Part shown: one piece after another, positions 7,322 to 14,797 of the stretch
Layout of the letters: each line of letters opens with the position of its first letter
Position numbering within the stretch: the first letter of the stretch is position 1
Assembly (NCBI GenBank): GCA_000436255.1
Contig: HF990811.1
Span: forward strand, 11,195-26,104
Origin: Clostridium sp. CAG:1193
Lineage (GTDB): Bacteria; Bacillota_I; Bacilli_A; RF39; UBA660
DNA length: 14,910 nucleotides
Direction: 5' to 3'
The notes under the pieces: model-generated
The model's input: the letters and a program-made list of their open reading frames with translations, nothing else
The model's database searches: none
What the model was told of the DNA's origin: nothing
Made by a program: the position numbers and the translations under genes

Positions 7322-7333
7322 TGCTATTATAAT
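7322..7333 (+). promoter_or_regulatory. Promoter of the GH31 gene
   Basis: TGC followed by TATTAT (7325-7330) overlaps a consensus TATAAT (7328-7333); either could serve as the -10. No strong -35 is visible. The GGTGAT Shine-Dalgarno is at 7349-7354, three bases before the ATG. Confidence 0.6.
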
Positions 7334-7357
7334 ATATGTAGAATAAAGGGTGATACT

Positions 7358-9730
7358 ATGTATAATTTAGGTAATCAATTTGTATTTGATAATAAGCGTG
7401 CGAATATGAATTCTGCATGTGTATTAAAAGGAGCTAATTATAGAATTAGTATTTTAACTGAAAGACTTGTAAGAATAGAATATAATAAAAAAGGTATTTT
7501 TGTAGATGTTCCTTCACAATTTGCATTGTCTAGAGATTTTGGTATACCTAAATTTGATGTAAATCAAGATAGTAAATACATGGAAGTAACTACAAAATAT
7601 TTTAAATTGACATATCAAAAAGAATCACCAATTACATCAAGTAATTTAAAAATATATGTAAATGATACTGATAGTATTTGGTATTATGGTAATCCAGAAG
7701 CAAGATGTAATGAGGCTTCATTTACTGCCTTTGATGAAGATATTAAAAGAAAATTTACAAAAGGTTTATATTCAAGAGAAGGATTTGCTAGCTTTGATGA
7801 TTCAAAAAGTTTATTAATAGATATAAGTGGCAATTTTGCTAAAAGACCAGTTGATGGCGTTGATATATATGTTTTTATTTATAAAGATGATTTTTCTTTA
7901 GCACTTAAAGATTACTTTAGTTTAACAGGTAAACCTTTATTAATACCAAGATATGCGCTTGGTAATTGGTGGAGTAAAAATTGTGCTTATACGGAGTCTA
8001 CTCTTAATAAGATGTTTAATAGATTTATAAGAGATGAAATACCTATATCAGTCCTTCTTTTAGATGAAATGTGGCATATTACAGAAGGTAAATATAAAAC
8101 GGGTTATACATTTGAAAAAAAATTAATTAATGCACCAGATAAATTAATTTCTGATATGCATAAAAGGGGGGTTCGAGTAGGTGTTAATATAAATCCAATT
8201 GAAGGTATTTATCCTCATGAAGAGGCATATAGTAAAATAATTGAATATGTAAAAATACCAGGTAATAAAATAATTGGTTTTGCACCTTTTAATCCACAGT
8301 TTTTAGATATATTTATGAAATTACTTCTTCATCCACTTGAGAATATTGGAATAGATTTCTTCTGGTTAGATTATCCAATTAAAGAGGCTTTATCTCAATA
8401 TATTTTAACTCATTATATGTACTTGGATTCAGGAAGATTAGAAAGAAAAAGAAATATGCTTTTAAGTAAAAATCCATCCATATGTGCACATAGATATGGT
8501 ATCCTTGATACAGGACGTACTAATGTAAGTTTTGATACGTTAAAGATGTTACCTTATATAAATGTAAGTGCATCTAATATTGGTGTATCTTGGTGGAGTA
8601 GTAGTATAGGTGGATATACAGGTGGTATGGAAGATGCCGAATTATATTTAAGAAGTGTTGAATTAGGATGTTTTAGTCCAATATTTAGAATATCGGTTGA
8701 TGGTGGGAGATATTATAAAAGAGAACCATGGAAATGGGATGTAAAAACATTTGAGATAGTAAAAGATTATATGAGATTAAGACATAGATTAGTTCCGTAT
8801 ATATATTCAGAGGCTTATAAATATTATGAAAGTGGTATAACGTTAATTAGACCTTTATATCATACAAATAAAGAAATGTTTTTTGATCCGTTATACAAAA
8901 ATGAATACTATTTTGGCCCTTCATTACTAATATCACCACTAACTGATAAAAAAGATCCACTTATGAATAGAGTAGTTCATAAATTCTATTTACCAGAAGG
9001 TACTTGGTATGATTTTAAAAATGGAAAGAAATTTCCTGGTAATAGAAGTTATGTATCTTTCTTTAAGGATGAAGATTATCCAGTATTTGCAAAAAGTGGT
9101 GCAATAATACCAATGGATAAAAACGTAAATAATAGTTTAGTAGTTCCTAATGAACTTGAAATACATATATTCCCAGGGATGAATAATGCTTATGAGTTAT
9201 ATGAAGATGATGGTGTAACTAACTTATACAAAAATGGTTATTATTTAAAAACTATAATTGATTATAATTATCAAGCAAATAACTATACAGTAATAATTAG
9301 GAGTATAGAAGGTAAAACTGGTATAATACCCAATACAAGAAATTATAAAATAAGATTTAGAAATACTTTACAAGCACCAAGTGTATCAGCTAATTTTGAT
9401 GGGACACCCCTAGAATGTAATTCATATACACTAGATAATGATTTTATTGTAGAAGTAAAAGATGTAAAAACAATAGGTCAATTGGTTGTAAATTGTAAAG
9501 GTAAAGGAATAGAAATAGACTCAGTAAGATTAATAAATGAAGATATTGACAGCATTATAAGTGATCTTGAAGTAGAAACTCATCTAAAAGATAAAATTGC
9601 ATCTATATTATTCAGTAATTTAACTATAAAGAAAAAACGTATACAAATTAGGAAATTAAAGAAGGATAAACTTGATCCTAAGTTTATAAAAATGTTCTTA
9701 AGATTACTTGAATATATTGAGCAAATATAA
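7358..9730 (+). CDS. Glycoside hydrolase family 31 protein with altered catalytic residues
   Basis: GH31 enzymes cleave alpha-glucosides or alpha-xylosides by a retaining mechanism. This 790-residue protein has no signal peptide, so it is cytoplasmic. Visible parts are an N-terminal beta-sandwich (to about 195), a TIM barrel opening with PRYALGNWWSKNCAYTE (197-213) and running to about 500, beta-sandwich domains to about 715, and a Lys-rich helical tail (about 720-790) not typical of the family. The nucleophile D338 is kept (FWLDYP). Other active-site positions differ: MDWH reads EMWH (237-240), the acid/base motif SGDT reads TGRT (385-388, Arg at 387), and WWSHDIGG reads WWSSSIGG (412-419). 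The flanks align well (RYG, SASNIG, ELGCFSPIFR), so these are not alignment slips. It may be a non-hydrolytic pseudoenzyme, a transglycosylase or an enzyme with odd specificity. It is transcribed alone. Confidence 0.88.
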   Translation: MYNLGNQFVFDNKRANMNSACVLKGANYRISILTERLVRIEYNKKGIFVDVPSQFALSRDFGIPKFDVNQDSKYMEVTTKYFKLTYQKESPITSSNLKIYVNDTDSIWYYGNPEARCNEASFTAFDEDIKRKFTKGLYSREGFASFDDSKSLLIDISGNFAKRPVDGVDIYVFIYKDDFSLALKDYFSLTGKPLLIPRYALGNWWSKNCAYTESTLNKMFNRFIRDEIPISVLLLDEMWHITEGKYKTGYTFEKKLINAPDKLISDMHKRGVRVGVNINPIEGIYPHEEAYSKIIEYVKIPGNKIIGFAPFNPQFLDIFMKLLLHPLENIGIDFFWLDYPIKEALSQYILTHYMYLDSGRLERKRNMLLSKNPSICAHRYGILDTGRTNVSFDTLKMLPYINVSASNIGVSWWSSSIGGYTGGMEDAELYLRSVELGCFSPIFRISVDGGRYYKREPWKWDVKTFEIVKDYMRLRHRLVPYIYSEAYKYYESGITLIRPLYHTNKEMFFDPLYKNEYYFGPSLLISPLTDKKDPLMNRVVHKFYLPEGTWYDFKNGKKFPGNRSYVSFFKDEDYPVFAKSGAIIPMDKNVNNSLVVPNELEIHIFPGMNNAYELYEDDGVTNLYKNGYYLKTIIDYNYQANNYTVIIRSIEGKTGIIPNTRNYKIRFRNTLQAPSVSANFDGTPLECNSYTLDNDFIVEVKDVKTIGQLVVNCKGKGIEIDSVRLINEDIDSIISDLEVETHLKDKIASILFSNLTIKKKRIQIRKLKKDKLDPKFIKMFLRLLEYIEQI

Positions 9731-9733
9731 TAT

Positions 9734-9785
9734 ACTATATATGTCTATATAGTAAAACATTCTTATTATATAGGAATGTTTTTTT
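9734..9785 (+). terminator. Tandem hairpins and terminator after the GH31 gene
   Basis: The first hairpin is ACTATATA (9734-9741) with TATATAGT (9746-9753), loop TGTC. The second follows with no gap: AAAACATTC (9754-9762) with GAATGTTTT (9774-9782), then T to 9785. The next gene's AGGAG starts at 9786, leaving no room for a separate downstream promoter. Confidence 0.75.
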
Positions 9786-9795
9786 AGGAGTGTTT

Positions 9796-10143
9796 ATGGT
9801 AAAAATAATAAGTCAATTTTTAATAATTTATATAATAGTGTTCTCATTTATGATGATATATTTTTACTTTAGGGGGAAAAATAAAAAACTAAGTAAAACA
9901 TTACCTGTATCAGTAGTATATTTAATAAATGCATATGGAATAAATGTAGACATAATTGGTATTAAGAGGATAGAAAAACATATTTCAATTGTTGACTCTT
10001 TAATAGCAACTATTGATTTACTTATATATATGTATGTTAAAAATGCAATATTAAAATTTAGTATTATGTTTGTATTAACTGTTTTATTAGTATTTATATT
10101 CTATAGAATACTTGCAAGAAGTTATACTAAATATTTAAGGTAA
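9796..10143 (+). CDS. Small membrane protein of unknown function
   Basis: I do not recognise a named family. ATG 9796 is preferred over the in-frame GTG at 9790 because AGGAG (9786-9790) lies five bases upstream of it. The 115-residue product has three hydrophobic segments (about 5-25, 64-82 and 86-105). Between the first and second lies a polar segment with FRGKNKK and LPVSVVYLINAYGI, which by charge should be cytoplasmic. It is three bases upstream of the lipoprotein gene, so they are co-transcribed. Its own promoter is unclear, since a terminator T-run touches the ribosome-binding site. Confidence 0.75.
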   Translation: MVKIISQFLIIYIIVFSFMMIYFYFRGKNKKLSKTLPVSVVYLINAYGINVDIIGIKRIEKHISIVDSLIATIDLLIYMYVKNAILKFSIMFVLTVLLVFIFYRILARSYTKYLR

Positions 10144-10146
10144 TTT

Positions 10147-10626
10147 ATGAAGAAAATAATATTTGCACTTATATTATTAATTGTAATGTTAACCGGATGT
10201 AATAAAGAAAGTAATGAATACAAAACATATAAAAACTATATAAAAGAGTTAAATGAAAGTAATATAATGAGTAGTAATATACCATTTGATATAGAAGTAT
10301 ATACAGAAAAAATAATAGATAACGAGATTACATATAGAGTAATAATAGATAATCCAAAAGAAGATATAAAAAATATTGAGGCGATTATAATTCATGATAA
10401 GTATACAGAAGATATATTTCCATCAACTGGAATATTTGATGATAAATTAAATTTAATACCAGAAACAATTGATAAAGATAAAAATTACGTTAAAGGAATA
10501 ATCTTAACAGGTTATATTCCATTTAAAGGTGATATAAATGATTTAAATGCAACATTTAAAGTATTAGTTAAGTATACTGATAAATTTAATGTAGAAAGTG
10601 TGGTTATGTATTCGACAAAAAAATAG
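10147..10626 (+). CDS. Lipoprotein of unknown function
   Basis: The 159-residue product starts with a classical lipoprotein signal: two lysines, a hydrophobic stretch and the lipobox LTGC, with the lipidated Cys at 18. The mature part (about 141 residues) is acidic and mixed alpha/beta, with recognisable blocks such as TYRVIIDNPKEDIKNIEA, DIFPSTGIFDD and VKGIILTGYIPFKGDI. I know of no function for these. It should sit on the outer face of the cytoplasmic membrane. AAGG (10137-10140) upstream of ATG 10147 is a modest Shine-Dalgarno that overlaps the end of the membrane-protein gene, so the pair is translationally close and may form a complex (inference). Confidence 0.85.
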   Translation: MKKIIFALILLIVMLTGCNKESNEYKTYKNYIKELNESNIMSSNIPFDIEVYTEKIIDNEITYRVIIDNPKEDIKNIEAIIIHDKYTEDIFPSTGIFDDKLNLIPETIDKDKNYVKGIILTGYIPFKGDINDLNATFKVLVKYTDKFNVESVVMYSTKK

Positions 10627-10660
10627 ATAATACTTTATTACTATTTAGTTGGGTGAAAAT

Positions 10661-10825
10661 ATGAAAGTAAAGGTATTTGATGAAGAACATGAAAAAGATT
10701 TAGAAAGTGCGATAAATGCATTTATAACTGATGTAGAAGTGTTTGATATTAAATATGAAGTTGCAATAGCAGTATCAGGAGAAGATCAAATTTATTGCTA
10801 TTCAGCACTTATTATGTATAGGTAG
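10661..10825 (+). CDS. cse60: Sporulation protein Cse60 family
   Basis: This 54-residue protein matches, from memory of the family, the small sporulation protein Cse60, which in Bacillus subtilis is made under mother-cell sigma-E control and has no known biochemical role. Diagnostic blocks are MKVKVFDEEHEKDLESAIN at the start, DIKYEVAIAV (29-38) and EDQIYCYSALIMY (41-53). It is close to the usual length of about 60 residues. The ATG at 10661 follows GGGTGA (10651-10656). Its TAG stop (10823-10825) overlaps the AGGAGG Shine-Dalgarno of the pilin-like gene, so the two are translated from the same message. No clear sigma-E promoter is visible in the 34 bases upstream. Confidence 0.85.
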   Translation: MKVKVFDEEHEKDLESAINAFITDVEVFDIKYEVAIAVSGEDQIYCYSALIMYR

Positions 10826-10833
10826 GAGGATTT

Positions 10834-13287
10834 ATGAAAAAGAAAGGATTTACTTTAATTGAGGTTTTAGCAGTAATTGCAGTTCTTGCAATAATATTAT
10901 TAATAGCAGTACCAAAAATTTCTGATGTTACTTTAAGTGCAAAAAAAGAAGCATTTAAAACAAGTAATGTATCTTTAGTAAACAAGGTTAAACAACTTGG
11001 AGCAGAAAGAGTATTAGATAGTGAATATACTATAACTAATGGAGTAATATCACCTAAATTAGATGTATCTGGTGATATACCTAAAACAGGATTAATTAAA
11101 ATAGATGAAGATGGAAATATTAAATTATATACTGAAGATGATGATTTTTGTGCGGTTAAAAATTTCACTGACAAAAAGATTTATGTATATAAAAAAGGAG
11201 ATGCTAATTGTAATTTATTAGATGATGAAAAAGTAAACTTGATAATACATTTAAATGGTGGAAGTACATCACAAACGCTTGATACAAAATATTTAAAAGG
11301 TAATAGTATAAAAATAGAAAATCCAACAAGATTTGGTTATTCATTTTCAGGATGGACAGTATCTGGTGAAAACGCTAGTATGAAGGATAAAATTCTTACG
11401 ATGGGAAATAGTGATACAACAATATCTGCAAACTATATAGCAGGGGATGTAACATTTGCTGTAAATTTAGATGGAGGTACTACTACACAAGTATTTAATA
11501 AAACATATAAATTTGCAGAAAAAATATCATTGATAAATCCAACAAAAGAAGGTTATACTTTTACAGGATGGGTTGTAACTGGAAAATACGCTAAATTAGA
11601 AAGTAATGTTCTTACAATGGGTGAAAATACGGTACTTAAAGCAACATGGAAAAAAGCAACAGTAACACTTAGTGTAAAATTAAATGGAGGAAATTTATCA
11701 GAAACTATAAAAGATGCATATAATGTAGGAGAAAAAGTAAGTCTTGCATCACCTACTAAAGAAGGTTATACATTTAATGGATGGAAAGTAGTAAGTGGTA
11801 AGGCAACTGCAATTAAAAATGAAATGGTTGATGGAAGTTTTGAAAATGGAGTATTTCAAAATTCGGTAGTTTTACCATCGTCATGGACATACAACTTATC
11901 AACATCAACTTCATCAAATTTAATTGAAGGAATATCTGTATATGATTCATTTGGAAAATTTGGAACACATTCACTAATGAATTATCATGCTGATCAGTGG
12001 GGAGCTTTTTATACGATGATTCGTAATTCAAAACCAGGCCATATATATTACTATTCAGCATATGTAAATAACAAAACTTTCGGATTACAAGGAAGTGAGA
12101 CTAGACCAGGTTATAATGATTTTTCATTCTTCTATAATGATACTCATAATTGGGGAGGAATATATTCTGGTCAAATATTAAATACATGGGAGAAGACATC
12201 TATAATAAGAACTGCACCATCAAATACCTCAACAATTTATTTAGCACTTGCAGATAGTGCATCAACAAATAAAGCACAACACTTTTATGTTGATGGTGTA
12301 ATGATAATTGATTTAACTATGGTATATGGATCTGGTAATGAACCAACAAAGGAATGGATGGATTCAAATGTAGATTATTTTGATGAGAATTTAATATTAC
12401 TTAATGATGAAGATGTAGTATTAGAAGCTGATTGGACTCCTAGATATCACTTAGATTTAAATGGCTATTTAGATGGTGTGGAAGGTCCAAATATTACTGG
12501 ATTTGGTACAGCAGATATATATATAAATGGTAGCTTATGGGGCTGGGGAGTTGGTATAACTGACTTTTATACAGCATTCGATAAAGGTACAACATATGAA
12601 ATAAAAAATATTAAAATGACTGCAGGACATGCTTATAAAGGGGTACATTATGGTTCTCTTAGTGGAACACTTAACGATAATATAGGTGTGACACTAGCAT
12701 TTGAAACTGTTAATACAGCAGCTCCTACTTGTACAGTAACTGTAAATGGAACAACTATAACAGGAACATATAATGATGAAGGTGGAGTTGGAATTGCTTA
12801 TTATGGATTTAATCCAAATAAAAGCGGAACAAGCAGTACAACTACTACAATATCTAGTGTGGGAGCCTATACATTCTATGTAGTAGATAATGTTGGTAAA
12901 GAAGCCTCTTGTAGTGTATCAGTAGTAGATACAAATAAAGTTAATACATACACATGTAAAACAAGTTGTGTTGGCGGTTCTTGCTATACTAGGGGATCTT
13001 GTAAGACATATGGCAAATATTACTGTAAATCAAGTACAGGAAATGCATGTCTTAACCAATCATGTTGTAATTCTGAAAATGGCATATGGACACGTGATTG
13101 TACAAGTTACTATTGGAATTTAAAAAGTTCACCATGTAGCAGTGGTTGGAGTTATTCTAATGAGGCTTGTTATAAGTATAATCAAAGTAGTTGTTCAACA
13201 GGTTCAGTAGCAGGTACAAGCACTACATACACTTGTACAGGTGGATATAATAAGATAAATGATAGTTATTGCTATAAATTAAGCTAA
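10834..13287 (+). CDS. Prepilin-type surface protein with InlB-like repeats and a Cys-rich tail
   Basis: The 817-residue protein begins with a type IV prepilin signal (KKKGFTLIEVLAVIAVLAI): cleavage by prepilin peptidase after G5 would leave F6, with E10 as the usual Glu at mature position 5. The hydrophobic helix spans about 8-26. A short globular part follows (about 30-130). Next come InlB/Listeria-Bacteroides-type repeats at 134-200 and 206-271. A third at 277-329 is interrupted by a module (about 330-520) and resumes at 521-534. A further beta-rich module (535-624), an Ig-like module (about 628-700) and a tail (706-817) with 14 cysteines complete it. The protein is far longer than a structural pilin, so a minor tip adhesin or pseudopilin is likelier. 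AGGAGG (10824-10829) is the strongest Shine-Dalgarno in the window. No pilus assembly genes are nearby. Confidence 0.9.
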   Translation: MKKKGFTLIEVLAVIAVLAIILLIAVPKISDVTLSAKKEAFKTSNVSLVNKVKQLGAERVLDSEYTITNGVISPKLDVSGDIPKTGLIKIDEDGNIKLYTEDDDFCAVKNFTDKKIYVYKKGDANCNLLDDEKVNLIIHLNGGSTSQTLDTKYLKGNSIKIENPTRFGYSFSGWTVSGENASMKDKILTMGNSDTTISANYIAGDVTFAVNLDGGTTTQVFNKTYKFAEKISLINPTKEGYTFTGWVVTGKYAKLESNVLTMGENTVLKATWKKATVTLSVKLNGGNLSETIKDAYNVGEKVSLASPTKEGYTFNGWKVVSGKATAIKNEMVDGSFENGVFQNSVVLPSSWTYNLSTSTSSNLIEGISVYDSFGKFGTHSLMNYHADQWGAFYTMIRNSKPGHIYYYSAYVNNKTFGLQGSETRPGYNDFSFFYNDTHNWGGIYSGQILNTWEKTSIIRTAPSNTSTIYLALADSASTNKAQHFYVDGVMIIDLTMVYGSGNEPTKEWMDSNVDYFDENLILLNDEDVVLEADWTPRYHLDLNGYLDGVEGPNITGFGTADIYINGSLWGWGVGITDFYTAFDKGTTYEIKNIKMTAGHAYKGVHYGSLSGTLNDNIGVTLAFETVNTAAPTCTVTVNGTTITGTYNDEGGVGIAYYGFNPNKSGTSSTTTTISSVGAYTFYVVDNVGKEASCSVSVVDTNKVNTYTCKTSCVGGSCYTRGSCKTYGKYYCKSSTGNACLNQSCCNSENGIWTRDCTSYYWNLKSSPCSSGWSYSNEACYKYNQSSCSTGSVAGTSTTYTCTGGYNKINDSYCYKLS
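11233..12435 (+). repeat. Three InlB-type repeats, the third split by an insertion
   Basis: Each unit shows LNGG or LDGG, then NPT or SPT, GY.F.GW.V, and a final beta strand ending in ANY, ATW or ADW. Copies lie at 11233-11433, 11449-11646 and 11662-11820, with the last strand of copy three at 12394-12435. These folds are typical of surface adhesins of Gram-positive bacteria. Confidence 0.8.
11821..12393 (+). other. Inserted module within the third InlB repeat
   Basis: About 190 residues (330-520) starting MVDGSFENGVF and ending near VYGSGNEPTKEWMDSN separate the two halves of repeat three. It is rich in aromatic residues and reads like a carbohydrate-binding jelly-roll module. The GSGNEP block resembles segments I recall from phage tail and surface proteins. 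This is a domain call by pattern, not by search. Confidence 0.55.
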
Positions 13288-13291
13288 AAAC

Positions 13292-13321
13292 AAAAAGTTA
13301 ATCGAGCGATTAACTTTTTTT
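13292..13321 (+). terminator. Strong terminator after the pilin-like gene
   Basis: A perfect 12-bp stem (13292-13303 with 13308-13319), loop GAGC, and seven T in a row (13315-13321). It separates the Cse60/pilin-like unit from the spoVA genes. Confidence 0.92.
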
Positions 13322-13350
13322 GTATATATATATTTAATATACTCATAATA
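13322..13350 (+). promoter_or_regulatory. Candidate forespore (sigma-G type) promoter of the spoVA genes
   Basis: GTATA (13322-13326) fits the sigma-G -35 pattern GNATR, and CATAATA (13344-13350) fits the -10 pattern CATNNTA, with 17 bases between. In B. subtilis the spoVA operon is sigma-G dependent. A sigma-A-like TATACT (13338-13343) is adjacent, so a vegetative promoter cannot be excluded in such AT-rich DNA. Confidence 0.5.
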
Positions 13351-13365
13351 AATATGAGGTGACAT

Positions 13366-13806
13366 ATGACAAAAGAAGAATATAAAAAGTTAGTAAGTAA
13401 GTATACTCCTAAATATAACAGATTAAAAAGTATACTTATTGCATTTTTAGTTGGTGGTACGATTGGTATGATTGGACAAGGTTTAATTGATTTTTATAGT
13501 AAAGTATGTAATCTTACTATAAAAGATGCGAAAACATATATGATAGTAACATTAATATTTATCTCAAGTCTTCTTACTGCACTTGGTTTTTTTGATAATA
13601 TTGTATCAAAAGTAAAATGTGGAATAATAGTACCAATAACCGGATTTGCTCATGCGATGACTAGTGCTGCTCTTGAATATAGAAAAGAAGGGTTAATACT
13701 AGGTCTTGGTTCAAATATATTTAAAATTACAGGAAGTGTAATACTTTATGGAGTAGTAGGTGCTTATGTATTTGGAATTATTAGAGTATTAATAATAGGA
13801 GGATAA
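13366..13806 (+). CDS. spoVAC: Stage V sporulation protein AC
   Basis: SpoVAC is an inner-membrane component of the channel that moves dipicolinic acid into the forespore and releases it at germination; the B. subtilis protein acts as a mechanosensitive channel. The 146-residue protein keeps the family pattern: a polar N-terminus (YKKLVSKYTPKYNRLKSI), then about four hydrophobic helices (near 22-42, 56-76, 84-104 and 112-143), with VGGTIGMIGQGL and GFAHAMTSAALEYRKEG as strong signatures. GAGGTGA (13355-13361) precedes ATG 13366. It ends two bases before the spoVAD start. Confidence 0.96.
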   Translation: MTKEEYKKLVSKYTPKYNRLKSILIAFLVGGTIGMIGQGLIDFYSKVCNLTIKDAKTYMIVTLIFISSLLTALGFFDNIVSKVKCGIIVPITGFAHAMTSAALEYRKEGLILGLGSNIFKITGSVILYGVVGAYVFGIIRVLIIGG

Positions 13807-13807
13807 C

Positions 13808-14797
13808 ATGACTATAAAATATGATAATGTTTATGTATTAAAAACAAGTACTGTTGCAGGTAAGTTTGAAAAAGAGGGACCTCTTAAAGATTATTTTGAT
13901 AAAACATATAAAGATTTTTATATGGGTGAAAAAACTTTTGAGCAGGGTGAAATAAAAATGATTACTGATAATGTAAGTATTCTTTTATCAAAAAGTAATA
14001 AAACAAAAGATGATATTGATTTATTTATTTCAGGAGATTTACTTAATCAAATAACTCCATCTAGCTATGCAGCAGAAAGACTAGGTATAAATTACTTAGG
14101 AGTATATGGAGCATGTTCAACAAGCGTACTTGGTATTATAGTAGCATCTTCCATGCTTCAAAATAAAGAAATAAATAATTGTATATGTAATGTAAGTGCG
14201 AATAATAGTGCAGCAGAAAAGCAATATAGAAACCCTACTGAATATGGAACACCAAAGCCTCCTACAAGTACATTTACTGCTACTGGATGTGCAAGTGTTT
14301 TATTATCGAGTGAAAAAAGTAATATAAAAATAGAAAGCATAACTATAGGTAAAGCTATAGATTATGGAATTAAAGATGTATATAACATGGGAGCAGCCAT
14401 GGCACCAAGTGCATCTTATACTATATCCTCACATTTAAATGATTTAAAAAGAGATGCTAGTTATTATGATTTAATAGTTACTGGAGATCTTGGAATATAT
14501 GGAATGAAAATACTAAAAGAATTATTACTAAAAGAACATCATATTACACTTAGTGATAACTATAATGATTGTGGTTGTATGCTTTATGATATAAATAAAC
14601 AAGATGTGGGTGCAGGAGCAAGTGGTCCTACTTCAAGTGCACTTGTAACTTATTCTTACATTATTAATGAAATGAAAAAAGGAAAATATAAAAAGGTATT
14701 ATTAGTTGCAACTGGTGCATTAATGTCACCAACTATGATGAATCAAAAATTAACAATACCATCAATTAGTCATGCAGTAAGTTTGGAGGCAATATAA
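13808..14797 (+). CDS. spoVAD: Stage V sporulation protein AD
   Basis: SpoVAD is a thiolase-fold protein that binds dipicolinic acid on the outer face of the spore inner membrane and works with SpoVAC and SpoVAE. The 329-residue protein has the family blocks YGACSTS (100-106, with C103 at the thiolase-Cys-like position), TATGCASVLL (157-166), DLIVTGDLGIYG (221-232), LLVATGALMSPT (298-309) and PSISHAV (318-324). The usual glycine/cysteine block GGSGCGCSA is GAGASGPTSSA here (268-278). GGAGG, just before the spoVAC stop, serves as its Shine-Dalgarno with the ATG at 13808. Its stop overlaps the spoVAE start by one base. Confidence 0.95.
   Translation: MTIKYDNVYVLKTSTVAGKFEKEGPLKDYFDKTYKDFYMGEKTFEQGEIKMITDNVSILLSKSNKTKDDIDLFISGDLLNQITPSSYAAERLGINYLGVYGACSTSVLGIIVASSMLQNKEINNCICNVSANNSAAEKQYRNPTEYGTPKPPTSTFTATGCASVLLSSEKSNIKIESITIGKAIDYGIKDVYNMGAAMAPSASYTISSHLNDLKRDASYYDLIVTGDLGIYGMKILKELLLKEHHITLSDNYNDCGCMLYDINKQDVGAGASGPTSSALVTYSYIINEMKKGKYKKVLLVATGALMSPTMMNQKLTIPSISHAVSLEAI

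Noticed and set aside
10621..10655. Imperfect inverted repeat after the lipoprotein gene as a terminator
   Set aside because: The arms need a bulge, are all A/T apart from one pair, and no T-run follows; cse60 starts directly after.
11813..12061. 82-codon minus-strand ORF inside the pilin-like gene
   Set aside because: It is antisense to a continuous 817-residue frame and has no recognisable domain or clear ribosome-binding site.
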